A stretch of 59,264 nt of DNA, from NCBI RefSeq assembly GCF_022376445.1, contig NW_025955201.1:1-59264 (forward strand), read 5' to 3'. Every line of letters begins with the position of its first letter. Position 1 is the first letter of the stretch. The position numbers and the translations under genes are program-made. The DNA comes from Fomitopsis serialis (taxonomy: Eukaryota; Basidiomycota; Agaricomycetes; Polyporales; Fomitopsidaceae). The notes below the pieces were generated by a model that saw nothing but the letters and a program-made list of their open reading frames with translations, was not told the origin of the DNA and searched no databases. Shown one piece after another: positions 1 through 9,931 of the stretch.

Positions 1-1212
1 GAGCAGTTGATGTTTATTGCGGAGAAGGATCTAGCACACGTCCAGGACCAACTGCAGTCATATATATCGGCGATACGAGACATGGAGTCTCAGTTGCTTA
101 AGGGTTAGTTGTAGCTCTTCGCTGCGTGAAGTCCCACTGATGATCCCGGTATCCAGCGAGCACAAGAAAGGAGGAAGTCATACGTTTCGACAAGGTATCC
201 AAAGATCCGGAGTTCGCTCGCATGCTCAAGGTCCGCACTCTGGGCCCGGAACACTTGGAAGCTCAAAGTCAGTTGCGTAGAGAAATCAGAGTACGTCGAG
301 GCCAAGGTGATGAGGCGTGGCGGCTAACGTAGAGTTGTTTAGGCCGTCCGTGAAAGGCTGCAACAGCTCGAAGGGCATATGCAAGAGGCAAAGAAGAAAC
401 TTGCATACATGAAGTCTGGCAAAGCCGCGCTCAGGTACTGTCCCTCCTTGCTTACGCCTGAGCATCATACTGACTTTATGAAGACCTCCTTCTTTGTCGC
501 TCATCAACGGTACCTGTAATCATCTCGAGGAAGCTATCGAGCAGAACGAGGATGCCGTTGCAGACCTGTGTAGACGTACAGCTCATCTGAGCCTCGAGTT
601 GGCGCCCCGCAGGTCGAGGTGGGATTACAGGATAACTGACGAAGACGTCACGCGACACGCGGAGGTGACACCTAATTTTGCCGTGTCTACTGCCGCAGCC
701 TTGAACGCGGAGATGTCGGCGAACAAGTTGAAGCGCGCTCTTCTCGCTGCCCGCAAAGAGCCTCTGCTGAACACTCAAGCCATCTCGAAGATGCCTGTCG
801 CTCAGGATTATGTCTTGCCGGAGGTTACGGCCGAGCCCCAGACGCCTCCTCCGTTTGGTGCGTGCTCAAGTGATAACTGCCTCCTCCTTTTTTTCCTGAC
901 GAGGCGATGATTTCAGACGATTCCTTCTCCCCCGATGACCATTCGTCCCCCCCTTCCGGACATCGACGACTGAAGGCCGGGAAGTTCCACCAGAAGCCAA
1001 TACAGCTGAAGAAGTCCGCTTCTCCGACGCCCCCGCCTACTGCCAGCTTCAGCTGGGGTCCATTGCCCAGCGTAACACCGCCAGCTCCCTCAAAGGCCCT
1101 ACCGTTCGACCTGCGAAAACCCAGTGCGTCGCCCAGCGCCTCACCCACTCTGCCGTCGTTATCAGCTTCATGGGTCACGGATGGCTTCAGTGTCAAGACG
1201 GAAGGCGCTTGA
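1..1212 (+). CDS. Nup159/Nup214-like nucleoporin, C-terminal part (5' end outside window)
   Basis: Partial gene entering from the left edge and ending at TGA 1210-1212. Pieces seen in order: a coiled-coil-like exon (1 to about 104); an exon after an acceptor near 153 with the phrase EFARMLKVRTLGPEH; an intron 291-342; a charged coiled coil starting AVRERLQQLEG; an intron to about 484; a further helical exon (LEEAIEQNEDAV); an intron near 856-904; and a low-complexity Pro/Ser tail with SFSWGPLPSV. The LKxRTLGPEH phrase followed by coiled coil and a short FG-poor tail is how I remember the C-terminal region of basidiomycete Nup159-type proteins. That region anchors the cytoplasmic filament nucleoporin to Nup82. 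The N-terminal propeller and FG repeats would lie upstream and cannot be checked. It could instead be another coiled-coil protein. Splice sites are inferred. Confidence 0.55.
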
Positions 1213-1900
1213 TGTCGCACTGTTCGTTATAAGCATCATTCTCTCTGGTATTCGTCGTGTCTTGTACTGTGATGTATCGACTATCTCGTTGTATTATGAA
1301 CATTGTTGGATCGCTTCCAGTTCTACTTACAGCGGAATCCGACCTAACGTGTCTAAGCTTACTCTCAACATCCTGCTCCGCGAAGACCAGGAGCACATGT
1401 AGACACAGGCCACCGTAAAGCTTACACCTGCAGTGATGTCGTTAGGTCTCGTTGCCGACCTCGCGGAATAGGCAACCTGCGCGACATTCGGGTAGTGGCA
1501 GAGGTGAACATGCCCATCGCCGCTGTGATGTTCCCGATGTTCGGTAGACACTGCGTCTGCAACCCTTCGCGCACTAAGACTTCTTGTGGTACGAATGCTC
1601 TTCGAGTTCCGATCGGGATCGACGCAGCGAATGACAGACTCCAGCTATGGGACGAAGCAGACCGTTGGGGCGTAGTACGAAAAGAGCAGTGGCCAAGATG
1701 AGCACAGGCGTCACAGCAACGGTACATTGTGTACGATGTAGTATGGTACAGAGTTGGTAGCCTACTCGAGAACGACCAGTCCCCGCAGAGCCAGCTCCCC
1801 AGCCGTCCGATATGAGAAATTCGGTCGCCCAATCTATGCCCAACACCCGGCGTGTGCCCGTTCGTACCCCCGTGTGCTCGATTGTACACTCCTCCTGATT
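1213..1900. other. Intergenic, no recognisable gene
   Basis: About 0.7 kb between two converging gene ends. Short open frames occur on both strands (for example minus-strand frames in 1422-1919), but none shows a family motif, signal peptide or consistent exon structure. Confidence 0.5.
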
Positions 1901-2554
1901 CTAGTCGAAACTTACACATTGGATGTGCGATGACCCACTAGCGTCATTGACTGACACTATTACCATCCGCTCAATTACACCTACCGCCTCCACTGTGGAT
2001 CCTTCTGGCATTAGCCTGGTAGTGGCCAGCCGCTTCGATGGGGGGCCGAACGTCTGCGTTACCGTTAACAAGGACAGCTGTTTTCCGCAGTCGGTCAACC
2101 CCACAACGAAGCAGCCCGGGGAGAAATGTTGAGGTTCGCGTAGTGCCTGGTATTTTGTATGCAATTCTAGAACGAAACGATATCGTGAGGGAAACCACAT
2201 GTTCTGGTTCGGCACATGGCTCACCGAGAACTGCGAGAAGTCGATTCCTTCCGAGACCAGTTCAGGACCGCAAGCGCTTGTGCTCAAGCATGCTGCATTG
2301 ACCTCGAATTGAAAGCATCGCATGATTCTGTGCGGACACCACAATTTATTTCCTCGAGAGAGGTTCCTGACGGACGAACTCCGTTCGTACTTCAGCATTG
2401 CAGGAATCGCTTGCACCTTGTCTGTGTGAAAGTTCCAAGCGCAACACCAATCGCAAAACACGGAAAGCGATGTGATTATTTTGCCTAGACGCCCTCGCAA
2501 GGTCACGGCAGATACGAGGGCCAGGGAGTAGATGCTACAGTAGGTGACACGCAC
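1901..2554 (-). pseudogene. 5'-truncated, divergent relic of the intronless beta-propeller family
   Basis: The minus-strand frame is open for about 217 codons. Its C-terminus aligns by eye with the two full-length propeller genes at 47552-48814 and 50763-52016. The relic reads RLATTRLMPEGSTVEAVG where they read RLVVSRILPEGSGVKEVA, and MVIVSVNDAS where they read TVIISVDDGS. A weaker match lies upstream (SIYSLALVSAVTLR against SIYAIDTETMTIR). The N-terminal half of the family is missing: 10 bases upstream of the open frame lies the stop codon of the Tse2-like gene. The piece is therefore either a decayed remnant cut off by a rearrangement or a very diverged short gene. The middle of the frame matches poorly, which favours decay. 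Confidence 0.6.
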
Positions 2555-2563
2555 AGTATACCT

Positions 2564-3429
2564 CTAGATGGTGAAAGGATACTCGGCATCAAATTGCTCC
2601 TTGTCAAGCGTCCGACCGTGCTGGTTAATAAACTTCGTCAGTTCGGCGTTGAGCTCTGTGGGGCATGTCAGCGTGTGCTCTGAATGGTCTGGGGGGTAAA
2701 TGGTTTACCGTTGAGCGGCATGGGCTTTGTGCATTGAAGAGAGTAGTGGTCCGAATGCTCGTGGAGGATTGTGAGCGAGTCGGGCAACGGTGTGCCTGTT
2801 GTGGGAATACGACAAGATCAGTATGCTTGCGACGACATATCGGGCCGTCCACGCGTAGCAAAAGTGGCAGATAGTACGTCCGCTTTGATGGTCTGGTTCA
2901 CGGGAGGGACCGGCATAGCGAAGTCGGGCATATTGACGCACCTTCTTTGAGCACATACACCAGGATATTCGCACCCCTGAAATTCCTCACGACCTCCTGG
3001 AATGTAGGCGACAATGGCGGTCTTAGTGAGCATCCGTTCGGACCTACTCAAACGTACATCATCGCCGTAAACAGAGAGCAGAAAGAGGACCGCATGAGAA
3101 ATATTAATATAATGACTTGAAGAGGCTGGCGCACCGATGACATTATCCCCCTTCGCAGGCAGCACCAAGCCTTCCGGCGAAAGCTTCAAATCATAGCTAA
3201 ATCGTTTCAACGCTTTCTGCTGTTCATAGTCACGTAGATTGACGTTAGACCCAGACTGGACGCGAGCAAGCTCTAAAGGGACATGGTTGTAGCGGCCGAG
3301 TAGAGGGCGTGGAGTCGGTGCAGTCGCATATGTGCGACCGAGGGCGAGAAGTGCAGATGGGACGCGGGGCGTTGAGGACGAGCAACGGAGGAGAGAAGAG
3401 GACAACATCGCTGGCGGGCAAGCAGCCAC
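2564..3429 (-). CDS. Tse2-like ADP-ribosyltransferase-fold protein with mitochondrial-type leader
   Basis: The start at 3429 opens with about 35 residues that look like a mitochondrial presequence: Ala/Ser/Leu/Arg rich with no acidic residue. The mature part carries short signatures I associate with the fungal Tse2 domain: NLRDYE followed by a FSYDL segment near residues 65-80, a KGDNVIG segment, then an isolated HEHSDHYSLQ block near 2740-2780 and an acidic C-terminal helix ending at TAG 2564-2566. At least three short introns interrupt it (near 3100, 2800-2960 and 2650-2710). Tse2 itself is a toxic effector of the bacterial type VI secretion system, and homologous domains occur in many fungi with unknown roles. 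I infer the fold, not toxicity. An AT-rich TATA-like element (minus-strand TATTTAAAG, near 3582-3590) lies about 150 bp upstream. No immunity partner is visible nearby. Confidence 0.65.
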
Positions 3430-4162
3430 CCGAGCAAGTCCAGATGTTTACGAGCATGTGACCGTGGCAAATATCGTGGGCACTTGTAAAGTCGCGTCGA
3501 TCCTCGAGACCCGACCAAACGTCGACCGTCCAAACGTTCACCGGCACCGGTCACTGTGTGCAGCTCCTTCAGCGCACACTTTAAATACCCGCTCATTACT
3601 CAATATCTGGAGCGATAGTGATGGCACATGAGCCTTTATGCGGGAAGTGTCATTGCAGCGTTATACGGGTCGGACATACCGCTCAATGTGGTCAGTACGT
3701 GCGATCGGATATTGGTAGAAACTATTGTGCTCAGAGGCTGCAGGAAGTCCCACATACATCATGATAGCACGATCGCTAGGCAAGTGGAAGTTGGTTTCTA
3801 GTTTCAGAATTACTAGGACTGATTGACGACATTCTCTGAAGGTGATGTTGCATGATACATGTGGGGAAACGATGTGCATATGCGACCCAGCGCTCTACTA
3901 CGTGCAGGCCTTGCGCATGCCGCACGAGCACATCGGGGCTAGATGCATCACTTTCACAGCGCCGGTGACGGCGGTCTGGAACGACGGGATCTAGCACCCA
4001 CTACATGCCCCATTCATGCTGTTTGTCGCTGCTGATCAGAAGTTCTCAGTTCGCTTGCACGTCAGCGTGTTGCGTTCGTGTATAGCGCGGCGATGAGTGT
4101 ACGTCTGTGTGCGTGCCTGAGACATAAATCATGGCCGTGATTAGCGGGGGCGGTCACCGCTC
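3430..4162. other. Shared upstream region of two divergent genes
   Basis: A 0.73-kb region between the divergent starts at 3429 and 4163. Short minus-strand frames at 3661-3997 have no recognisable content. It probably holds both promoters. Confidence 0.45.
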
Positions 4163-5480
4163 ATGATATTGTCAACATCGGTCGCCGAAATCGCAGACAC
4201 CATCTGTCTCGATTCACCAGGTGACATCCCGGGACAGTTTATAACTTGACCTTCCGTAGTAAGGCCAACAATACATCCTCACACAACACGTTCAGACAAG
4301 TGCAGCCCTGGCCAATGGAATCGAGTTCCAGTATACGGACAGCGGTATACCCACACCTCAGGATGTTCCCTATGTGACTGTCATCGCGGTGCATGGGATG
4401 GGATACAACGGTGGTGAGCGACAGTACCATGTGTCTAGAATGCGTTTGACGATGTTTGTTCGACAATATCAGGTATCTTTAACCGAGTGCAACAACTCGC
4501 CAAGGACACAAAGCTGCGCATCGTGGCAATTAATCGCCGTCAATACGTGGGCTCGACGCCTATTTCGGACGCAGAAACGGCGTTGTTAGTGTCCGGCAGC
4601 GACGAGCAGAAGGCGGAAGTTTTGGCTGCTCGTGGCGTCGAGCTCGCGCTATTTACTGTCGCGCTCATCAGGCAGGAAAGCATCCCGCCAATCTCGACTG
4701 ACAGGAAAGGAGGGGGTGTGGCGCTGCTCGGATGGTCTTCTGGGAACGTCGTAACCCTTGCGATGGTCGCAAACATCGAGAAGTTACCGTCTGATTCGAA
4801 GAGTTGTCTCGCGACCTACGTGCGTGCACTCATCCTACAAGGTAAGTCATCTACGTATGGCACAATCGCGAACTCGGCTGAATCATGTTTTAAGAGCCAC
4901 CGTCCCTCGCCATGGGGTACCCACTTCCGACGGGGACTTGGGCTCCCCACATGGACCCATCCATACCGGCCGAACAGCACACACCTTTCTGGGCACAATG
5001 GATCACTTCGTACTTCGATCATGGAGACCTCTCCAGCCGTGACCCCACTGCACTCTCGTACACCGTCCCATCGTTTACTCGTCGGCCGACAATTTATGGC
5101 ATGACTGCAGACGAGCAAGAACAGATCCTGGACCAGTCAGTGTCCGAGATGCCGGGTATGTTCTGCAGCGCCGCTCAAGCCCTCGCGAACACCCGTAAGG
5201 CATGCTTTGACCGCGCCGTACGAGCGCTCCTTCCCAAGATGAAGATATGGCATATTGCCGGGGCTCGGTCTGCGTCCTTCGCGATTCCTGGTCGCTGGAG
5301 TCTAGAGGACGATGACAAGGCCAACGGAGGGGCACTCCTGAACTTCATATTGATCCCTGGTGTGAACCACTTTGTAAGTGTCAGCTTTAGCTCACCGATT
5401 GATGTGTCTGAAACGAGCCTGGCTAGATGCAATGGGACGATCCTCAAGAGACGCTGAAGGCATACTTAGAGGCTCTTTGA
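4163..5480 (+). CDS. Alpha/beta hydrolase fold protein
   Basis: Serine hydrolase of the alpha/beta fold, substrate unknown. Coding pieces: 4163-4220, 4264-4413, 4473-4841, 4895-5373 and 5427-5480, joined in frame by GT..AG introns. HGMGYNG (near residues 45-51) is the oxyanion-hole loop. GWSSGN is the nucleophile elbow (GxSxG). The C-terminal PGVNHF carries the likely catalytic histidine, and the acid probably lies in the GARSASFAIPG region. The protein is about 370 residues, normal for the family. No signal peptide is obvious. The first intron as drawn (4221-4263, 43 bases) is short, so the N-terminus is the least certain part. The last exon, starting MQWDDPQETL, is only 17 codons. Confidence 0.8.
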
Positions 5481-6134
5481 GTCGACATGGTGCTGTCGAT
5501 ACCTACGGTGCAAACAGCATCTGGTGGAGTTCTAGTAGTGATCGCAGTTGTTAGGAGGTACCTGCCTTTCAGATGAGGCATGTCGCGATGATGCTCGCGA
5601 CGCTATCCATCGTCCTACTCCGAGTTGTTGACTCCCAACACCATCAGCATCATGATAGACGTGAAGAGAACATCAAATGCACCAGCGCCGCCGCGAGGCC
5701 GGGAACGGTTTGGAGGCAACTGTTTGCTGTGCCGCGAGTCGTGAGACACCTTGAGAGCGCCGCATTGAAGGAATTCGAATTGTGGGTCCATGTCTATGTC
5801 ATCTTCATCCTTCGTATCAAAACGGACCTAACCTTGCTTCCTTTTCACGCCGTGACTAGTGATGCAGAAGATAGCATCACATGAATGCATGTGCTACAGT
5901 ACGTATAATCGTCCTTGTGCGGGTAGCACCGATCAAGCTTCTGCGGGTGCCCTGTAGGTACTCCGTGCTTCATCGTGGATTGAATGAGGCAACCAGCATG
6001 CTGTTGGAGCACGAGGTACCCTCAACATATAGCCTGCGATCCCATCCTTTTGGTACGTGATCCCTGAAGGTCGTCTTGTTCATTAGTGCCTTGTTTCGTC
6101 TGGGCGTGCCTCTGGGTCTTACCTGAAGGTCGAC
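5481..6134. other. Intergenic; possible unplaced first exon of the next gene
   Basis: A plus-strand frame at 5573-5884 begins with a hydrophobic stretch that resembles a signal peptide (MMLATLSIVLLRVV). I could not splice it convincingly to the gene at 6135. Nothing else is recognised. Confidence 0.35.
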
Positions 6135-7889
6135 ATGCCCTGTGAGCCCCACAACATCACGTTCGACGACAAATCACCCCTCTTTCATTATCTACCTTCC
6201 AAGGATGGTCCATCGAACGTGTCCTGGTCCATCGCGGTCGGAGAAGCTGGATATAGGGTAGGTTGCGATGTTATCTCTAAATTGCAGCCGAGACTTGGCT
6301 TGACCTTGATGTCATTTACTCAGGAGCAGCACTATACAACATACCTAACCGGGGCCTCGGTCACGTTCGAATGGACAGGCACCGCAGTGTGGTTGTATGG
6401 CTCAGGAAACGTGACAGCGTACGAGATCGCGACAAGCTGGGCCAGTGGAACCGCTCTAGGTGTAGGAACACCGGATACCGGCGGGCTCCTCTTCAGCGAG
6501 CCAAACCTGCCATACGGTCCGTACTCTGTGACACTCGTGGTCACCAGTGGCCCCGTTACTGTCAGCAATGCGGTGGTCACAGTTGGCATGGGAAACGTCG
6601 GGTCAGCTAGACTTTGACGCTGCAATAGAGTTCAGCTATACTAATACCTCATTGCAGTGATTCGGTCAACACTCAGAACATCTCCGCAATAACTGGCAGC
6701 CCGAACAGCGGCGAAACTATCAACCCTTACTTTGCCACGTCGAACGGTTCCTGGTCAGTCCAGGAAACCTCTGGGCCGGGTGATGGAGTCGAACAAGCAT
6801 ACCCCAGAGTGGAGACCGACAAGCTATCTGCGTGGATCGCGTTCAATGCGGAATCCTGCGTTGCGATAGCGGTCTATGGCTATGTGAGTTACGATCAAGG
6901 CGCGTACAATGTCACTATCAAGCCTTCTCCGCCAGACGGAAACAGCTCAAACACACGATACAATGCGACGACCGCCGAACCTGTCCTCGATGCTTTGAAG
7001 TTCCTCGCTACCGGGTTGGATAGTACTCAGACGTATACAGTGAACATGACGAACGCGCAAGCTGATATGACATTTAACATTGCACATGTTGTCCTCTACG
7101 AGGCGTCTCAAACGTGAGCGTTTTATATTTCAGTAACGAAGCCTCCGATGTAATGAAAGACCGTTTTGATCCTAGGTCATCTACGGCTACCTCTGGTGTA
7201 GGCACAGACGTTGCGACTGCAACAGCTCTCTCGCCAACACTGTCTTCGAGCGTGTCGCGGTCATCGTCTTTCACTGCCGGAGACATTTCGGGTACCGTGG
7301 TGGGTTAAGTCGTGTCTAGTTAGTGTATATTCTGATGGACTCTCCTTGTCAGGTGGGCGCTGTGGTTGGACTGTTCGCTGTGCTCCTGGGAGCCTTCACC
7401 CTCATCTATAGACGTCAACGACGTCAAGGGGTTACAGTCATGGAAATTGAGCCTAGTTCGGATAGTCGGGAGAGTTATCCAGAGGGTGCAATTAGTACCT
7501 CGAACGCAGTGGACACCTCCGCGAATACCCAGACGCGTCCTGGCCCTCACGTCAGTGGTTCGCTCGTGTCTACACCCTCGCCCTGTAAGTACTGGTAACT
7601 ATCACAACAATACATCTGCCCTGATCACTGCGTTCATACAGACACCAAATCATATGCGGACTCTGACGCACGTCTATCGTCCACTCCCCCGTTCCCGTCT
7701 CCATATACTGATCGGAGTGATTCTCCGGTCAACTGCCCGAAGGTTGGTGATCAACCGTCTCGCTCCAGTCGCTTCGCCCCCGAATCAAGATTGCTAGTCC
7801 AGGAGCAAGACGCTGGCCCTGTTCCCCCGTCATATAATCCAGAATGGAGTAAACCAGTGGATGGCGAAGTTGACGCGACTCTACGTTAG
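6135..7889 (+). CDS. Single-pass membrane protein, basidiomycete cell-surface family
   Basis: The extracellular part contains two jelly-roll-like halves rich in N-glycosylation sequons. The first has phrases such as ITFDD and FEWTGTAVWLYG, and the second VYGYVSYDQGAYNV. A Ser/Thr-rich stalk follows (near 7180-7300), then one membrane span (VVGLFAVLLGAFTLIY, 7365-7415), a basic stop-transfer RRQRRQG, and a cytosolic tail ending near PPSYNPEW and stop 7887-7889. Introns occur at about 6259-6322, 6600-6658, 7115-7176, 7304-7353 and 7587-7641. The layout matches an abundant uncharacterised agaricomycete family. With the ATG at 6135 there is no signal peptide, so the true start is probably in an upstream exon that I could not place. 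Function unknown. Confidence 0.7.
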
Positions 7890-8436
7890 TGTAGTAGACG
7901 TTACTGCCAACGGCCGGATATGACGTCGTATAGGCCGTGCGACTTGAAGTTGATTAAGATGTATCTGGATAATATCCTCTGATTCCTGTCAAGTAATGAC
8001 TGCGGCCGGCTTCAGTGGAGTCGTGGGTAAAGCCTTGAGGCCTGAGGCCCGGGCTCACATGGGGCTCTAACTTATATGACATAGTTGACAAGTACCACGT
8101 ACGAGTGTACAGACGTACAGGCATATGGCAGATGTACAGACATACGGGCGTATAGATACACAGACGACTAAGTGTGGGCATAGTATCGCCCGGATACATG
8201 CTTACTCATAGATAGCAGGGCGTGAACGACAGATAAAAGGTATAACAAAGCGGCCACAAAGCGATCAAAAAGCGACAGCTCACCAGCACGTACAGTAATC
8301 AGGTTATGGAACATAGACATGGGTAAAGCAAGTTCAGCCTGTTTTTTGAAACGGTCCGAGTGCAATCCTCCTAGATCTAACAATTTTGTGAGCATCTGGA
8401 CCACGTCACATCATGCTACCTACTCACATGTAGTGT
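7890..8436. other. Convergent intergenic region with short imperfect repeats
   Basis: The region lies between a plus-strand gene end and a minus-strand gene end. Around 8090-8165 there is a run of imperfect units of about 18-22 bases built on TACAGACRTAC. No gene is recognised. Confidence 0.5.
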
Positions 8437-9931
8437 TCATGCGCTAGGATCGTCAGCCCCACTGGCAGTACGACAGGCGCGGCTGTGGAGATGCCTGCGT
8501 AGCGACTCTGCTCGCGTAAATGTCGCCATGCACTTCTCGCACTGCACCGTCGTCGCGACGCGCGCATGCCAGATCTCAAGCACATGCCGCCAGAGGTTGT
8601 TCATCGGCCTGCCAGTGCGCGTGCACCTCTTCCACTTGCAGCCGCTCTTCACCCCGCGGTCCTTCGCCCTGGAGTGTGCCGGAAAGTCGGTGTGGTGCGC
8701 TTCCTTGAGATGCGCCTTGACTGCGCCCTTCGTGGCGTCGACACGGGCGCGGCAGCCGTCCCATTTACACGTCACGTACGCCGCCTCTGGGTCGTTCGGA
8801 GGCATCAGAGGGGCCTCCGGCGCGCTCGAGCTTGCGCTGACAATCGGCTGCGGCGCCGGCGGTAACTTACCGAGATTTTCGCCAGATTGGGCTGGTGCTG
8901 GCACACCCTGAGGATGGATCAGCTTGACCGATCGATCGAAGCTGCTCGACCCTGGCAGTGGGTGCCAGTCGCCGTCGGGGGGCTCGGGAAAACCGGTTTC
9001 TCCGTGCTGCACCCTGTATTGGTTGCCTACGTCGTCCTGCGCTGGGCCAAGTTGCTGCGGAAAGAGCGGACTGAGACCCATGCTGGGCATCCATTGTCCG
9101 CCCTGATGAAAAAAAGGGTTACCGATGCCAAGTCTAGTCCAGGAATATAGTATGAGTACTCACTGAGGTACCGGATGCAGGCGTTATGATGTGGTTAAAG
9201 CTGAAGGAGCGCGGGTCGAAGGATCTCGTGTAGGAAGGGTTGCCAAAAGAGGGTGTGTCGAAAGAGGGTGTGGCGAAAGAGAGTGCGTCGAAAGAGAGAG
9301 TGTCGAACGAGGGTGCGTCGGTCCAGACCATATGGGTCTCTTGGGTGCTTGTCGCATCTGTTGCGGGCAAAAACGAAAATGCTGACTTCCATGCCAGCAC
9401 CGGAGTCTAGCAGTCAACGTCGAGTGAACAGAGTCGTGGAGACGTATACTCACCGTCTCGTATCATCCTGTTACATGCTCCATGGCCGATGCGGTGCTCA
9501 TGTCGGGGTACGATCCTTGCGGAAGTTCCCCGTTCGTAACCCAAAGGGGTTGCTCGGCGACCACTCCCAGAGACGAGAGGAATCCGTCCTGCGACTTAAG
9601 GAGGCGTTGTGCAGAGATAGAGTTGTCCATTCCGCCGGCGTGTACTAGTACTTAGCGTGCTTGAGCATGGGTTTTTTAAGCTGTTTCCCAAGATGCCGTA
9701 CGACGAACAAAACATACCTGTGGTGCTACAGTAGAAAAAGGTCGACGAGCCGAGGGAAGAAGAACTGGGCGGCGGAGTGGGGTGCAGTTTCGGTGCTTCA
9801 TCCTGCTCATATACCTGGAGGCGAGAGACCACCTGCGCACACGTATGGTCGTTGAGTACAGCCAGGAACAAAATGTCGGCTACCATTAGGACGTACCGTA
9901 CGATCGCAATGCCACAGTGGCACACGCCCAT
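8437..9931 (-). CDS. C2H2 zinc-finger protein
   Basis: The last exon (8437 to about 9106) encodes a Pro-rich linker and then zinc-finger blocks. These are CKWDGC with a downstream HLKEAHH, then CKWKRC with HVLEIWH, and a classical CEKCMATF with HLHSRAC. The first two resemble paired agaricomycete fingers for DNA binding. Upstream exons join in frame. One intron (about 9107-9163) links PASGTS to GGQWMPSMG, and another with acceptor near 9413 and donor near 9482 links SAMEH to TPVLAWK. The second exon holds an unusual run of SFDTLSFDALSFATPSFDTP repeats (about 9230-9310), followed 5' by SQDGFLSSLGVVAEQ (about 9550-9595). The 5' end is unresolved; I place the limit at 9931. Probably a nuclear transcription factor. 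Confidence 0.65.

Noticed and set aside
1923..2132. Plus-strand frame ending PGEKC that looks like the tail of the secreted-protein family
   Set aside because: The same DNA on the minus strand aligns better and over a longer stretch with the C-terminus of the propeller family. The plus-strand likeness is limited to a few residues and has no upstream exons.
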